A stretch of 64,000 bases of DNA from Paenibacillus pinisoli (GTDB lineage Bacteria > Bacillota > Bacilli > Paenibacillales > Paenibacillaceae): NCBI RefSeq assembly GCF_003605435.1, contig NZ_QXQB01000001.1, positions 496,001-560,000 of the forward strand. Direction: 5' to 3'. Position numbers and translations under genes: made by a program. Every line of letters begins with the position of its first letter. Positions within the stretch are counted from its first letter, which is position 1. Shown here piece after piece: positions 22,717-32,283 of this stretch. The notes under the pieces are model-generated. The model saw only the letters and a program-made list of their open reading frames with translations. It was not told the origin of the DNA and ran no database searches.

Positions 22717-23793
22717 TTAAAAATCCTTATTTATATCACACAATTGAGAAAGATAATAAGCATACTCCAGTGGTCTACTATAAATTTTACGCTTATACCG
22801 CTTAAGATCCTTATATATATTTTTTTGGGGTTTCCCATTAAGTTCAATAATCCATAGCTTCCTCTGTTCATCCAATACAAAATCGACACTCAATTCTCCC
22901 AATGAACCTAGATGAGCTTCTGTTCCTCGTGCAGCCTTCCTACTTACTTCACAAAGTACTGCGAAGATTTCGTTCAACTTATCCGATGAAAATAATTGCG
23001 GAAGAACTTCTGAAGCATCATAAATCGTTTCGCAAATGCTCGTGTTAAAGTAATGTTCGTAAGCTACCCTACATGTAATGGCAGATACCGTCCATTCTCC
23101 AAAAATATCTTTTTGAACCAGGACCCTAATATCAAAGTAACGATGATCAAGTTGGCTGATAAGGATTCCTTGCTGTACCATGTATTTCTTATGTCCAAAT
23201 AGTTGGTCCAATTTCTCTTGAATGTTTTCACTCTTTCTATAAATATGACTTGGAGCCATGCTGTGGAGAGAGATGTGAGTATCTCCATTAACCATTAATT
23301 CAACCCGATACACAGACTCCCCTTTAGACCCGTAAGAAGCCTTAATGTAAACAACTTTATATTTCTCTAATAGTTCTAGTACATTCACTTCATTATATAA
23401 AAATGTGTCGGGTACATAGGGTTTAAGATTTGAAAGCTTTAATAGATTATATATATCCCATTTATTAAAAAAATTGATCTTGTTGAAGCATTTATTCCTA
23501 CCGATCGCCTTCTCTAGTCGTTGAATGGTTTCTGTTTTTTTATTAAAACACTGATTATAGACGACATGAGGCAAAGGGAACGAATTTTGCCTCATGATGC
23601 CCTTGTTTAGGCTAAGCCCAATGATGCGTTTTTCCTTCCAAAGGATATCTGCCGGAGTAAAAACAAAAATTTTCATATTTATATTTTGATACCGTTGATA
23701 GAGCTTCAAAATCTTCTTTTTACTGTTCCTTTTAGTTATGAGAATACCTATTAAAGAACAACTCCCCAATTTTATCTCACCTCTTTCAAGCAC
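22717..23793 (-). CDS. YheC/YheD-type endospore coat-associated ATP-grasp protein
   Basis: The 358-residue product follows the YheC/D family: SLIGILITKRNSKKKILKLY at the N-terminus, PHVVYNQC, then the ATP-grasp part with VVYIKASYGSKGESVYRVEL, SEL-like LGELSVDFVLDE and WIIELNGKPQK. ATP-grasp enzymes join a carboxylate to an amine or thiol. The substrate of this family is unknown. Members are found in spore formers, and the neighbouring collagen-like gene suits a spore-surface role. The gene is AT-rich. Confidence 0.85.
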   Translation of the reverse strand: MLERGEIKLGSCSLIGILITKRNSKKKILKLYQRYQNINMKIFVFTPADILWKEKRIIGLSLNKGIMRQNSFPLPHVVYNQCFNKKTETIQRLEKAIGRNKCFNKINFFNKWDIYNLLKLSNLKPYVPDTFLYNEVNVLELLEKYKVVYIKASYGSKGESVYRVELMVNGDTHISLHSMAPSHIYRKSENIQEKLDQLFGHKKYMVQQGILISQLDHRYFDIRVLVQKDIFGEWTVSAITCRVAYEHYFNTSICETIYDASEVLPQLFSSDKLNEIFAVLCEVSRKAARGTEAHLGSLGELSVDFVLDEQRKLWIIELNGKPQKNIYKDLKRYKRKIYSRPLEYAYYLSQLCDINKDF

Positions 23794-23960
23794 TTTTTAT
23801 TATCTAATGCCTAGCATAGACATGTTGTATAGGACAATATCATGGCATTGCATAAATTCAGCGAATACACTGCTCTATTTGCCTATTTATAAGTTTCATA
23901 GGCATTAGTCATCTGTATGCTTTTATTATTTGAATAAACTGAATCACGCTTGAAAAATAG

Positions 23961-24833
<873 letters not shown>

Positions 24834-24902
24834 AGAGAAATAGAATGGGCAAACTCGTCTCTATCCACATTTCGGGTACGAAAACCCAACTCTATACAAC
24901 GC

Positions 24903-24938
24903 CTCCGAACAAACTGATTTCGTGTCAGTTTGTTCGGA
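24903..24938. terminator. Long hairpin after the collagen-like gene
   Basis: CCGAACAAACTGA pairs with TCAGTTTGTTCGG around a short loop, a 13-base perfect stem. There is no T-run, so it may be a factor-dependent or structural element rather than a standard terminator. Nothing else is seen in the 200 bases before the resolvase gene. Confidence 0.55.
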
Positions 24939-25036
24939 CCAAGGCCTGATACTTTACTGTTATAGCTGCCGAAGATATACAAAGCAATTATTTATAAAGT
25001 CTGTGCTGCCGAACCCACCGAATTGGCTTTGCACGT

Positions 25037-25672
25037 TCATTTTTGCGTTTTGCATTTGACAGTCGAATAATCAGACTGCTTAAGTTCCTTCACCCTTCTA
25101 TAAAAAGTAGCAGCTGATACTCCTAATGTTTTATAAGCTGTTACAGCCGTGATCCGTTCGGATCTCCATTCTGAGTAGATCCGGATGAACTTCTCATCGA
25201 TTTGAAATTTAGGCCGACCAAACACGATGCCCTCAGCTTTTGCTACTGCTATACCCTCTCGTTGTCGTTGCTTACTCTTTTTTCTTTCTTGTTCAGCTAC
25301 ATATGCCAATAGGCTAAGAAACTGGTCTTCAAGCACTTTGCCAAAGTCGGCCATGGCCCGGAATTTGCGTGAATCAAATAAGATCTCATTATCCAGGCAT
25401 ACAATATCAGCGCCGATCTCCCTTGTGATATACTTCCATTCAAATATGATGCCGTCATAGTCGCGTCCTAAACGGTCTAGTGCATCCAAATAGAGCAGAT
25501 CTCCTGCTCTAAGCAGTAAACGCATAGCTTGGTACTGTGGCCTGTCAAAATCAGCACCGGTTAACTTATCAATAAATATATACCGTTCATCAATACCTAG
25601 TTCTCGGAACTTTAGCAGCTGCCTTTCGGGGTTCTGGTCTTTATCAGATACCCTTGCATACCCTATGTCCAT
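25037..25672 (-). CDS. Serine recombinase (resolvase/invertase)
   Basis: Starting at the ATG at 25672, seven bases after AAGGAG, the 211-residue product begins MDIGYARVSDKDQNPERQLL, with the catalytic serine in YARVS. It continues with DKLTGADFDRPQY, LYLDALDRLGRDY and EQERKKSKQRQREGIAVAKA. The C-terminal helix-turn-helix (ITAVTAYKTLGVSAATFYRR) binds DNA. It is the size of Tn3-type resolvases. The intergenic region upstream holds TATCAAAA repeats that look like its res site. Confidence 0.9.
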   Translation of the reverse strand: MDIGYARVSDKDQNPERQLLKFRELGIDERYIFIDKLTGADFDRPQYQAMRLLLRAGDLLYLDALDRLGRDYDGIIFEWKYITREIGADIVCLDNEILFDSRKFRAMADFGKVLEDQFLSLLAYVAEQERKKSKQRQREGIAVAKAEGIVFGRPKFQIDEKFIRIYSEWRSERITAVTAYKTLGVSAATFYRRVKELKQSDYSTVKCKTQK

Positions 25673-25684
25673 ATCTATTCTCCT

Positions 25685-25930
25685 TATCTCTATCAAAATG
25701 TATATATGACTAATGAAACATATCAAAAGCCAAAATCATACTTTTTGATAAATTGTTTTCTATATAAATCGTAGTGACTCAAAAGGTATACTTTTTGATA
25801 GTTCGTTCTTAACTGGATTAGAGTTATTAGAAATTCGGAAATTTATCAAATACACTTGGAATATGTATTTTCATGGTGTAAGATCCTGTTAAGGACAAGT
25901 CCTTATCAAAATACATAATTCATCAAAAAC
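25685..25930. promoter_or_regulatory. Candidate res site: TATCAAA repeats upstream of the resolvase gene
   Basis: TATCAAA occurs at 25691, 25721, 25844 and 25914, with the inverse TTTTGATA at 25743-25750 and 25793-25800. The pair 25721/25750 forms an inverted repeat of about 30 bases, the size of a resolvase subsite. Another outer pair is GTATTTT (25865) and CAAAATAC (25917). Several such subsites upstream of the gene are typical of Tn3-type res regions, which also repress the gene. Confidence 0.5.
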
Positions 25931-25999
25931 AATGAAGGCTGCACACTTTTGCACAAAAAGTGAGCGCCTTTTGTGTTTAATAAAGGAGGGATGCGGGGA

Positions 26000-26095
26000 A
26001 TGCGAAACGTCAAGCGCTTTGAATTAAAAGTTTTTGGACTCTTCTCGATTAAAGTACATACACATGATCGGCCTCAGCTAAAGCGAAAAAAATAA
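26000..26095 (+). CDS. Basic 31-residue peptide
   Basis: An ATG at 26000 follows AAGGAGG by ten bases and encodes 31 residues: MRNVKRFELKVFGLFSIKVH then a lysine/arginine-rich end. An in-frame ATG at 25991 abuts the ribosome binding site. A terminator follows at 26126, so this looks like a small independent unit. The amphipathic, basic composition would suit membrane or nucleic-acid binding. No family is known to me. Confidence 0.45.
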   Translation: MRNVKRFELKVFGLFSIKVHTHDRPQLKRKK

Positions 26096-26125
26096 ATTGC
26101 ACTCCTACCCAAACATTCAGAAAAA

Positions 26126-26155
26126 GAAGCAGCCGGTTCTCTCCGGCTGCTTCTT
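26126..26155 (+). terminator. Terminator after the 31-residue peptide
   Basis: GAAGCAGCCGG and CCGGCTGCTTC form an eleven-base perfect stem around TTCTCT, followed by a T-containing tail. Confidence 0.8.
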
Positions 26156-26201
26156 CCTTAGAACTCTTTCACCAAATGCACCTAGCTAGGTGTTAGACAA
26201 C

Positions 26202-26229
26202 AAAAAAAATTCCGCGAAAAGCGCGGAAT
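26202..26229 (-). terminator. Terminator of the DUF378 gene
   Basis: ATTCCGCG (26209-26216) pairs with CGCGGAAT (26222-26229). On the minus strand the stem is followed by a run of eight T residues, the form of an intrinsic terminator for the leftward gene. Confidence 0.9.
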
Positions 26230-26247
26230 CTAAAAAACAATCAACAC

Positions 26248-26460
26248 CTACGTTCTTGCATGTGTATCATCTCTAAATAAATATCTGATACAATACAACC
26301 CACTAATTCCGACTAAGCAATACACTATGCGGCTTAACCATGAGGATTCACGATGAGAATCTCCTCCGAGCAAAGCAGTGACTAGGTCCCATTCAAACAA
26401 ACCGACGAGGAGCCAATTTAGTGCCCCAACAATCACTAGCACCAATGCAAACTTACCCAT
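26248..26460 (-). CDS. DUF378 small membrane protein
   Basis: The 70-residue product starts MGKFALVLVIVGALNWLLVG and has two membrane segments (also SRIVYCLVGISGLYCIRYLF). The GALNWLLVGLF motif is typical of DUF378 (YuzA-like) proteins. Function unknown. It is monocistronic, with its own terminator. Confidence 0.85.
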   Translation of the reverse strand: MGKFALVLVIVGALNWLLVGLFEWDLVTALLGGDSHRESSWLSRIVYCLVGISGLYCIRYLFRDDTHART

Positions 26461-26570
26461 ATTTCACCATCCTTTCGTCTTTAACTTATATCGTTAATAT
26501 TCCTCTTTTTTCCGACAGACATACCTAAGAAAGCTCAATTATGTTCAAGCTGTGAGAATACAATTTAAAT

Positions 26571-26601
26571 AACCCGCTAGCACAAGGCTAAGCGGGTTTT
26601 T
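26571..26601. terminator. Terminator between DUF3231 and DUF378 genes
   Basis: AACCCGCT and AGCGGGTT pair around a 12-base loop, and TTTTT follows on the plus strand. It lies just downstream of the leftward DUF3231 gene. Confidence 0.65.
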
Positions 26602-26615
26602 CTGGTTAGATTCGA

Positions 26616-27134
26616 TTAAACTTTAACTGTATCTGGTCTCTTGACAAGTAATGGAGGTGGAACTAGCCAACCTTTATCCTTAAGCAATTTAAGACTTTTA
26701 CCACCAAGCACCGTTTTTGCAGCAACATACTTAGCAAATAATGCGCCGATATCTTCGCGAATACACATTGCCATTGCTTGAGTAGAAGCAACAAGACCAG
26801 TTGCTGTGTCGGCAGAAATCGCAGCAGCAATTTCCTGATCTGCTAAACGAGCACCCACGGGAATATCTTCAAGATTGGCTTTTGGTCTGTCAGCCATAAT
26901 TGGAGCAGGAGCAATACCATTCGCATTAAGTATCTCGTCCAGTTCTGTTACTTCTTGTTTTGCTTGATCAATATAGTCTTGAATCAATTTCCTTAGATCC
27001 TGGTCGCCAGCATGATTTAAATATGCTTGATAAAAAGAAATTGCTCCTTTAGCTGTAGTAGAAGCTGTCCATACACTGGATACTTCACCGTAGTGCATTG
27101 GCTCGTCCTTTGGGTTACCGCTTAGAATTCCCAC
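26616..27134 (-). CDS. DUF3231 family protein (spore coat CotF-like)
   Basis: The 172-residue product starts MGILSGNPKDEPMHYGEVSS and is a helical bundle (LNHAGDQDLRKLIQDYIDQA) with a C-terminal WLVPPPL motif. This matches DUF3231 proteins, which are distantly related to CotF-like and ferritin-like coat proteins of spore formers. AAGGAGGTAA precedes it. The 290 bases upstream to the next terminator show no gene. Confidence 0.8.
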   Translation of the reverse strand: MGILSGNPKDEPMHYGEVSSVWTASTTAKGAISFYQAYLNHAGDQDLRKLIQDYIDQAKQEVTELDEILNANGIAPAPIMADRPKANLEDIPVGARLADQEIAAAISADTATGLVASTQAMAMCIREDIGALFAKYVAAKTVLGGKSLKLLKDKGWLVPPPLLVKRPDTVKV

Positions 27135-27383
27135 GAAAAAGTTACCTCCTTAGTTGTAAAATCAAAAGTATTTTGCCATCATTTAGAGCACCATATACCA
27201 ATATGCAGATGACTTGTTCTTCCATATGAAGTCAGATCGAATTTGAGTTAATTCTCCCAGTACATGAGATCATAATGATTTGTTATGGACGATTGCATAG
27301 GTTCGATGTTCCAATTGCTTCTCTGTAAAAAATAACTTAAGTGTCATCTCGCTGTTCATCAGATTTCCCCTTTAATTGTAATT

Positions 27384-27419
27384 GGGCTATACAGTCTTCT
27401 GACCGCATAGCCCTTTTTT
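27384..27419 (+). terminator. Terminator at the left border of the conjugative region
   Basis: GGGCTAT (27384-27390) and ATAGCCC (27407-27413) form a stem followed by TTTTTT on the plus strand. It lies four bases after the stop of the large leftward surface-protein gene, so it would mainly block rightward transcription entering the element. For leftward RNA the hairpin lacks a T-run. Confidence 0.65.
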
Positions 27420-27423
27420 ATAA

Positions 27424-30400
27424 CTACCAGTTTTGATGTAATTTAAAATAATCCGTCCAGTTACCTCTAATTTTCACGGTTACGGTAGCCTCTTTCTTCA
27501 CACCGTTGGAGTAAGTCGCTACAAATATAAATAGGTATTCGCCATTACTAAGGTTTTCTAGCTTAATGTCGGCGTTATCATTTCCTAAGTATCCACTCCA
27601 AGTTACGGCGTTCCTAGAACCCAATGAAGTGCTGCCAATTTTAACTGCTGTAACATCGACCTTGGTCGCTTTTGTATTGCTGCTACCTGTATCTGTTGTA
27701 CCTGCATTTAACACGAAGCGCTCACCTGCCCAAAATATGAGCTCATCCCTCAGCTCACCAGGACGATTTTTATTCCAGGCTAGTCGATTCTTTTCCCAAT
27801 CATCAGTATGCTTAACACTAGCTGTGATGCCAAGTGCATTAACATCTACTGTTTTCGATACAACGACAGGTGGAGCCTTCCCATCACTGACTGTCATTTT
27901 AACCAGCCAGTTACCGGTCATTTGCATCCTAACTGTTGGTGCAGTATCCGGATACGGGTAGCTCAGATTATACGTGTATGTGCTCCTATTCCCTTGTGGA
28001 TTTGTAATCTCGTACATTACAGATAATGTGTCGCGATCCGGATCGCTCACAATGGATCTGAAGGTTACCGTATCACCTTCATACACTGGATTCGGTGACC
28101 AGTTAAAGTCAGCCTCTGGCGGGCGGTTAAGTGTAATAACGAAGTATTTTGGAGTAGAATATGGACTCCAATCATAGCCGTCATAAACTTGTACTTCAGC
28201 TCGGTATCTTACATTCTCTACAAGCCCCGCGCTTGCCGGTATATCATGATAGTTACGTGATGAAGTAACTGAATTGCTATCATAGACTAATGCTCCAGTA
28301 TCACGCTTGATCAGAAGTCTGTACCGCTGTCCGGTATGTCCGTCCGGATCGCTCATTTGCCAAATGATACGCGGTGTTAAAGTACCAAACTCGGTTGCCG
28401 TCGCGCTCGTTATGCCACTTGGAGTTGTGATGTTAACGCTTGGCGGTCGGTTGTGAACCATTAGGCTCTGCGTAATCTCGGCAGTTGCTCCATCATTGTC
28501 AGTAACGATCTGTCGGATCTGCCATATTCCAATGGTAGCAAAGACACGCTCAAAATCCGCCAGTTGCGTGTATGCGGTTTGCGTACCATTTGGCGGCTTT
28601 ACAAAGTATTGATGTTTGTCAATGTATCCATCCATATCTGTTGCTGTGCTGGTGATTTTTACAATCGTATCGATGAACGCCGGTGTAGACATAATTGTAA
28701 ATCCAGGTATCGGCTTCTGATTTACAATATTAATCTCCCTGGAATCAATTTCACTTACCGCACCTAACTGGTCTACCACCCAATTTTCTAATAAGTACCT
28801 GCCCTTTTCATCAAAGGTGATGGATATGTTTTGCTTATCAAATGTCTGAATTTGTCCGTCTGGCGCTGTAAGCTTCCAATAGGATTTTAAGCTAGTCACA
28901 TCCTCCGTATCCATATCGGTACGGGCAGATGTGTACGTGTAAGGCTCATAGATATAGCCAATCCATGTGCCGCTCGTAATGGTTGATACCGGCACATGAT
29001 TCAACACATCAAAGGTATGGGTTTGGTAGGTGGAAGCTCCATGTGGATCTGAAGCTTTGAGCTGAAGCATCCATGTACCGACTGCTGCTTTGCCAAGTCC
29101 ACGGTCACGTATCCGGAATGACAAGTCCTTTGTAGATCCCATTGCAAATTCTTTTGATCCATACATAAGTGTCCACTGGTAACTGACAGGATCTCCGTCT
29201 TGATCCGGATTAACGGTTCGGTTTATAGCCATGTTCAGATCATCCCGATAAGTCTGCTCCAGGGGATCAAACTGTGCAATTGGCGGATAGTTGACGATAT
29301 CGAGAAAATCCGTATACATGTTAGACCACAACGGATCCGCTATACGCGGAATATCTTGTACGCGAAGCGATATACTGTACTTGCCAAGAGCCGGTAGACC
29401 TTGCTGTGCTGCATATTGTTTAATAAGCTCACCTGACGGTTTATTTGCGCCCTGGTAAAGCTGCACATTGTCTTTCCTCACCGTCCATACCCTTTGCCCG
29501 ATTGGATCGTTATCAGGGTCATAGGATTGGTCTGTAAACGTCGCATCGCCGGTTAGAGATATCGTTTTATTATCGATGGTAAACAGCGCCACTGGTGGTC
29601 TATTGAATGGATTCGTGGACACGAATCGAATCGTCTCCGGCGACCATGCACCGTCCAAGTCCTTAACCCTTAAGGAAATGAGATAGTCGGTATTGGGTTC
29701 AAGCACACTCGGCGCTTTGCCTTCCGTCCAGATGGCATCATCTACACGCTTCCATTTCCATATTTTTTGAATAATCCCCCGATCTGGATAGGAATAACGA
29801 TCAAGATCGTAGGATAGATCGGTGACAGTCAGCTTGCGGGATTGATCTACTATCGCTTTTAAGTCTGCCACCGGCGCACGATGCACATATACGACCATTC
29901 TCGAAAGGGAATCTCTGCTCCACTGGCGATATTCATCAAATTGTGGATTCGCAGATGGATTGTCCTGTGCCTGAGCCACGATTTCATACATGCCGACTTT
30001 CGTAAAATACTTGATAGGCTCTAGCGCATATTGACCTGTCCCTTCCAGTACCCCCATATTGTTCTCATATATGTTGGGGTCATGCGTAGTCCGCCAGCGT
30101 TCCGTTCGCTTGGGATCCGATTCAGCATCCTCATAATACGTTTGAACAGTAATCTCCGATGAATATTCGCCGGTTGTCGGATCAGCGTTCAACACGATAT
30201 AGTTGGTTAGCTTCTTGACGTTCGTAATTGCTGTATCTTTAATGTAATTCATCGTAGTAGTAACGGCTGATGGCAAATTGGAATTATCATAGAACGCCCC
30301 CAGGCTATTGTTGGAAGCGACAATGTTATTTAATGTGGTACGGTTCGTCGTATTGCCAAGACCTATGAAGTGTGAGCTGTACTCTTTCAGTGTGACAATC

Positions 30401-32271
30401 GTATCATCATAGACCAGCTCATCCTCTAGCTCTGGCATCGGCTGATCGTGAATGTAGACAATATAGTTGTTCTTGTTGTAATCCCAATGTGCCAGGTATA
30501 GCAGCTCCTGAAGGTTCTCCTTGTCCGCCTTGATTACCTGCATGTTCACGCGAATGTTTGCAGACCGGAGATCTGTAAGCCGCTGATTGAACTGGTCGCG
30601 GATCTCTTGCTCAGTGTAGGACGTGTCACCGATCACGACATGCAAATTAACTTCTTTGCGGTCAGTAATGAAATTGCTGAGATCAGAGAACGCCGTTTTC
30701 AAATTCCCGTTACTCAGGAATGTTCCATTGTGGCTAATGTTCTCCAGTAGTCTATAGATTTGATCCTGGTTAGAGGTTGTACCTAGTCCAATAAAGGCCA
30801 TATTATGCTGCGCGAGCAATGCCGCAATTTCCCCCATTTTTTCGGGTCTTTCGAGAGCATTAATCGATATGTCGTCTAGCCGAACATAGATTTTCTCGGC
30901 ATCAGAGCGTAATGGTGCAGCTTCGATAATATCCTGCATCGTGCGAGTATTCGGATTGTACCAGTGAGGGTATCTTATAACATTCAAAGGTCTAAAGTTA
31001 GCAATTTCCTTGTCTACACCAGTATCAACATTAAACATTCTGAAACGTGGCTCTGCATTAGTTATAGAATAAAGAATATTTGAGCCTTGCGCGTGATGAA
31101 GAGTAATTGAATTTTTAAATTTAGGATCTGTTAAGATTGGAGCTGAGAGAGGACGAAGAGAGCTCGGGTCATAAACATCTTCCATAATAAAGTACTTTCT
31201 GTCATAGGAAGGAGCCTCCGCCGTCACTAATAGTAAACGACCATCTTCCAGCGCTCGGAAATCGTAACCATTAGGCACTTTCGGTAAAATCAACGTCTTT
31301 GAATCATCTTCTTGGTTGTATACATAAATATCGTATGTGGATGTGCCCCATACCGGTGTTTTAAACGAGTAAAAGAATAAACCATCACTAGATAGCTCCA
31401 TGGCCTTATGGACCTCTGAGCCTAAGCTAATATATTTTGCGTTGGGCGTCCCATAGTTTTTTGTAACCGATAATCCAGTCGTAACTCCCGCATAGAAGAT
31501 ACGCTCATAAAAATGATTGTTTTTGCCCATAATTAAATGCGTGGTAGCTGTCCCTGGGGCATCCGTTGAAATTCTTTCGTTATCCGGAAAATTCACTGGT
31601 GCGGAAGCGTTAGGATCAATAATAGGGTTTTGCCAATTTATCCGGTACGTTCCTTGCCAGAAATAGTGACCACCAACAAAGACATAGAGATTGCCGTCCG
31701 GCGCTACTACCCACGCCCCGTCAGAATTACTAGTATTGGCGATACCTGAATATAGCTTACTTTGAAGATCGAGTGCTCCTACCCCTCCATTTCTTGAATA
31801 CATGATCAGATCATTGGGTAATGCATAGTGTATAGAACTATTGTGAATGAGGGCATTATTGTTTATTCGAGTCACTTCTTCTGTGATCATATCGTATTTA
31901 TATAAATCATAAGGATGACCACCAGGCTGCTCGTTGTTGCCAGAAAAATAAATCGCATTATGCCCTTCATTAGACTCGTCCACAACAACATTGTAGTCCA
32001 CACCGGAAGCTTGCAGGGCTGGGATAAGAAACTCTTTCACCCGACTCTGCACCTCATTTTTCTTATACTTGGTATTGCCTACGTCTACGATGACATCAAC
32101 TTTCTTTTTGTCCTTCACTTCAAAGTCTACGAATGGGGCCAGGTTCTTAACCTCTGTTTCTACAGAACCAGCGCTAACCAGCGACATACTAAGTGATAGT
32201 ATCAGAATGAATATGAGTGAAAAAGAAAAGGACCTGCGTTTGAGCAGGCCCTTACGATTAGTTTTTAACAT
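27424..32271 (-). CDS. Very large secreted surface protein with duplicated N-terminal unit and PKD-like repeats
   Basis: The 1615-residue product has a signal peptide (SFSLIFILILSLSMSLVSAG). A unit near residues 55-105 (KKVDVIVDVGNTKYKKNEVQ) recurs near 545-600 (KEVNLHVVIGDTSYTEQEIR). A second motif, FIGLGTTSNQDQIYRLLENI, recurs as FIGLGNTTNRTTLNNIVASN, like the end of a von Willebrand-type domain. A propeller-like region lies between them. From about residue 800 there are several PKD/Ig-like domains (FTDQSYDPDNDPIG, YEGDTVTFRSIVSDPDRDTL). No LPxTG or membrane anchor is visible. It is the last gene of a surface operon and may act as an adhesin or cell-contact protein in mating. Confidence 0.75.
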   Translation of the reverse strand: MLKTNRKGLLKRRSFSFSLIFILILSLSMSLVSAGSVETEVKNLAPFVDFEVKDKKKVDVIVDVGNTKYKKNEVQSRVKEFLIPALQASGVDYNVVVDESNEGHNAIYFSGNNEQPGGHPYDLYKYDMITEEVTRINNNALIHNSSIHYALPNDLIMYSRNGGVGALDLQSKLYSGIANTSNSDGAWVVAPDGNLYVFVGGHYFWQGTYRINWQNPIIDPNASAPVNFPDNERISTDAPGTATTHLIMGKNNHFYERIFYAGVTTGLSVTKNYGTPNAKYISLGSEVHKAMELSSDGLFFYSFKTPVWGTSTYDIYVYNQEDDSKTLILPKVPNGYDFRALEDGRLLLVTAEAPSYDRKYFIMEDVYDPSSLRPLSAPILTDPKFKNSITLHHAQGSNILYSITNAEPRFRMFNVDTGVDKEIANFRPLNVIRYPHWYNPNTRTMQDIIEAAPLRSDAEKIYVRLDDISINALERPEKMGEIAALLAQHNMAFIGLGTTSNQDQIYRLLENISHNGTFLSNGNLKTAFSDLSNFITDRKEVNLHVVIGDTSYTEQEIRDQFNQRLTDLRSANIRVNMQVIKADKENLQELLYLAHWDYNKNNYIVYIHDQPMPELEDELVYDDTIVTLKEYSSHFIGLGNTTNRTTLNNIVASNNSLGAFYDNSNLPSAVTTTMNYIKDTAITNVKKLTNYIVLNADPTTGEYSSEITVQTYYEDAESDPKRTERWRTTHDPNIYENNMGVLEGTGQYALEPIKYFTKVGMYEIVAQAQDNPSANPQFDEYRQWSRDSLSRMVVYVHRAPVADLKAIVDQSRKLTVTDLSYDLDRYSYPDRGIIQKIWKWKRVDDAIWTEGKAPSVLEPNTDYLISLRVKDLDGAWSPETIRFVSTNPFNRPPVALFTIDNKTISLTGDATFTDQSYDPDNDPIGQRVWTVRKDNVQLYQGANKPSGELIKQYAAQQGLPALGKYSISLRVQDIPRIADPLWSNMYTDFLDIVNYPPIAQFDPLEQTYRDDLNMAINRTVNPDQDGDPVSYQWTLMYGSKEFAMGSTKDLSFRIRDRGLGKAAVGTWMLQLKASDPHGASTYQTHTFDVLNHVPVSTITSGTWIGYIYEPYTYTSARTDMDTEDVTSLKSYWKLTAPDGQIQTFDKQNISITFDEKGRYLLENWVVDQLGAVSEIDSREINIVNQKPIPGFTIMSTPAFIDTIVKITSTATDMDGYIDKHQYFVKPPNGTQTAYTQLADFERVFATIGIWQIRQIVTDNDGATAEITQSLMVHNRPPSVNITTPSGITSATATEFGTLTPRIIWQMSDPDGHTGQRYRLLIKRDTGALVYDSNSVTSSRNYHDIPASAGLVENVRYRAEVQVYDGYDWSPYSTPKYFVITLNRPPEADFNWSPNPVYEGDTVTFRSIVSDPDRDTLSVMYEITNPQGNRSTYTYNLSYPYPDTAPTVRMQMTGNWLVKMTVSDGKAPPVVVSKTVDVNALGITASVKHTDDWEKNRLAWNKNRPGELRDELIFWAGERFVLNAGTTDTGSSNTKATKVDVTAVKIGSTSLGSRNAVTWSGYLGNDNADIKLENLSNGEYLFIFVATYSNGVKKEATVTVKIRGNWTDYFKLHQNW

Positions 32272-32283
32272 GTGTTATCTCCT

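Noticed and set aside
24903-24938. Attachment site or IS end, suggested by the long inverted repeat
   Set aside because: No direct repeat or transposase boundary matches it. It is better treated as a hairpin after the collagen-like gene.
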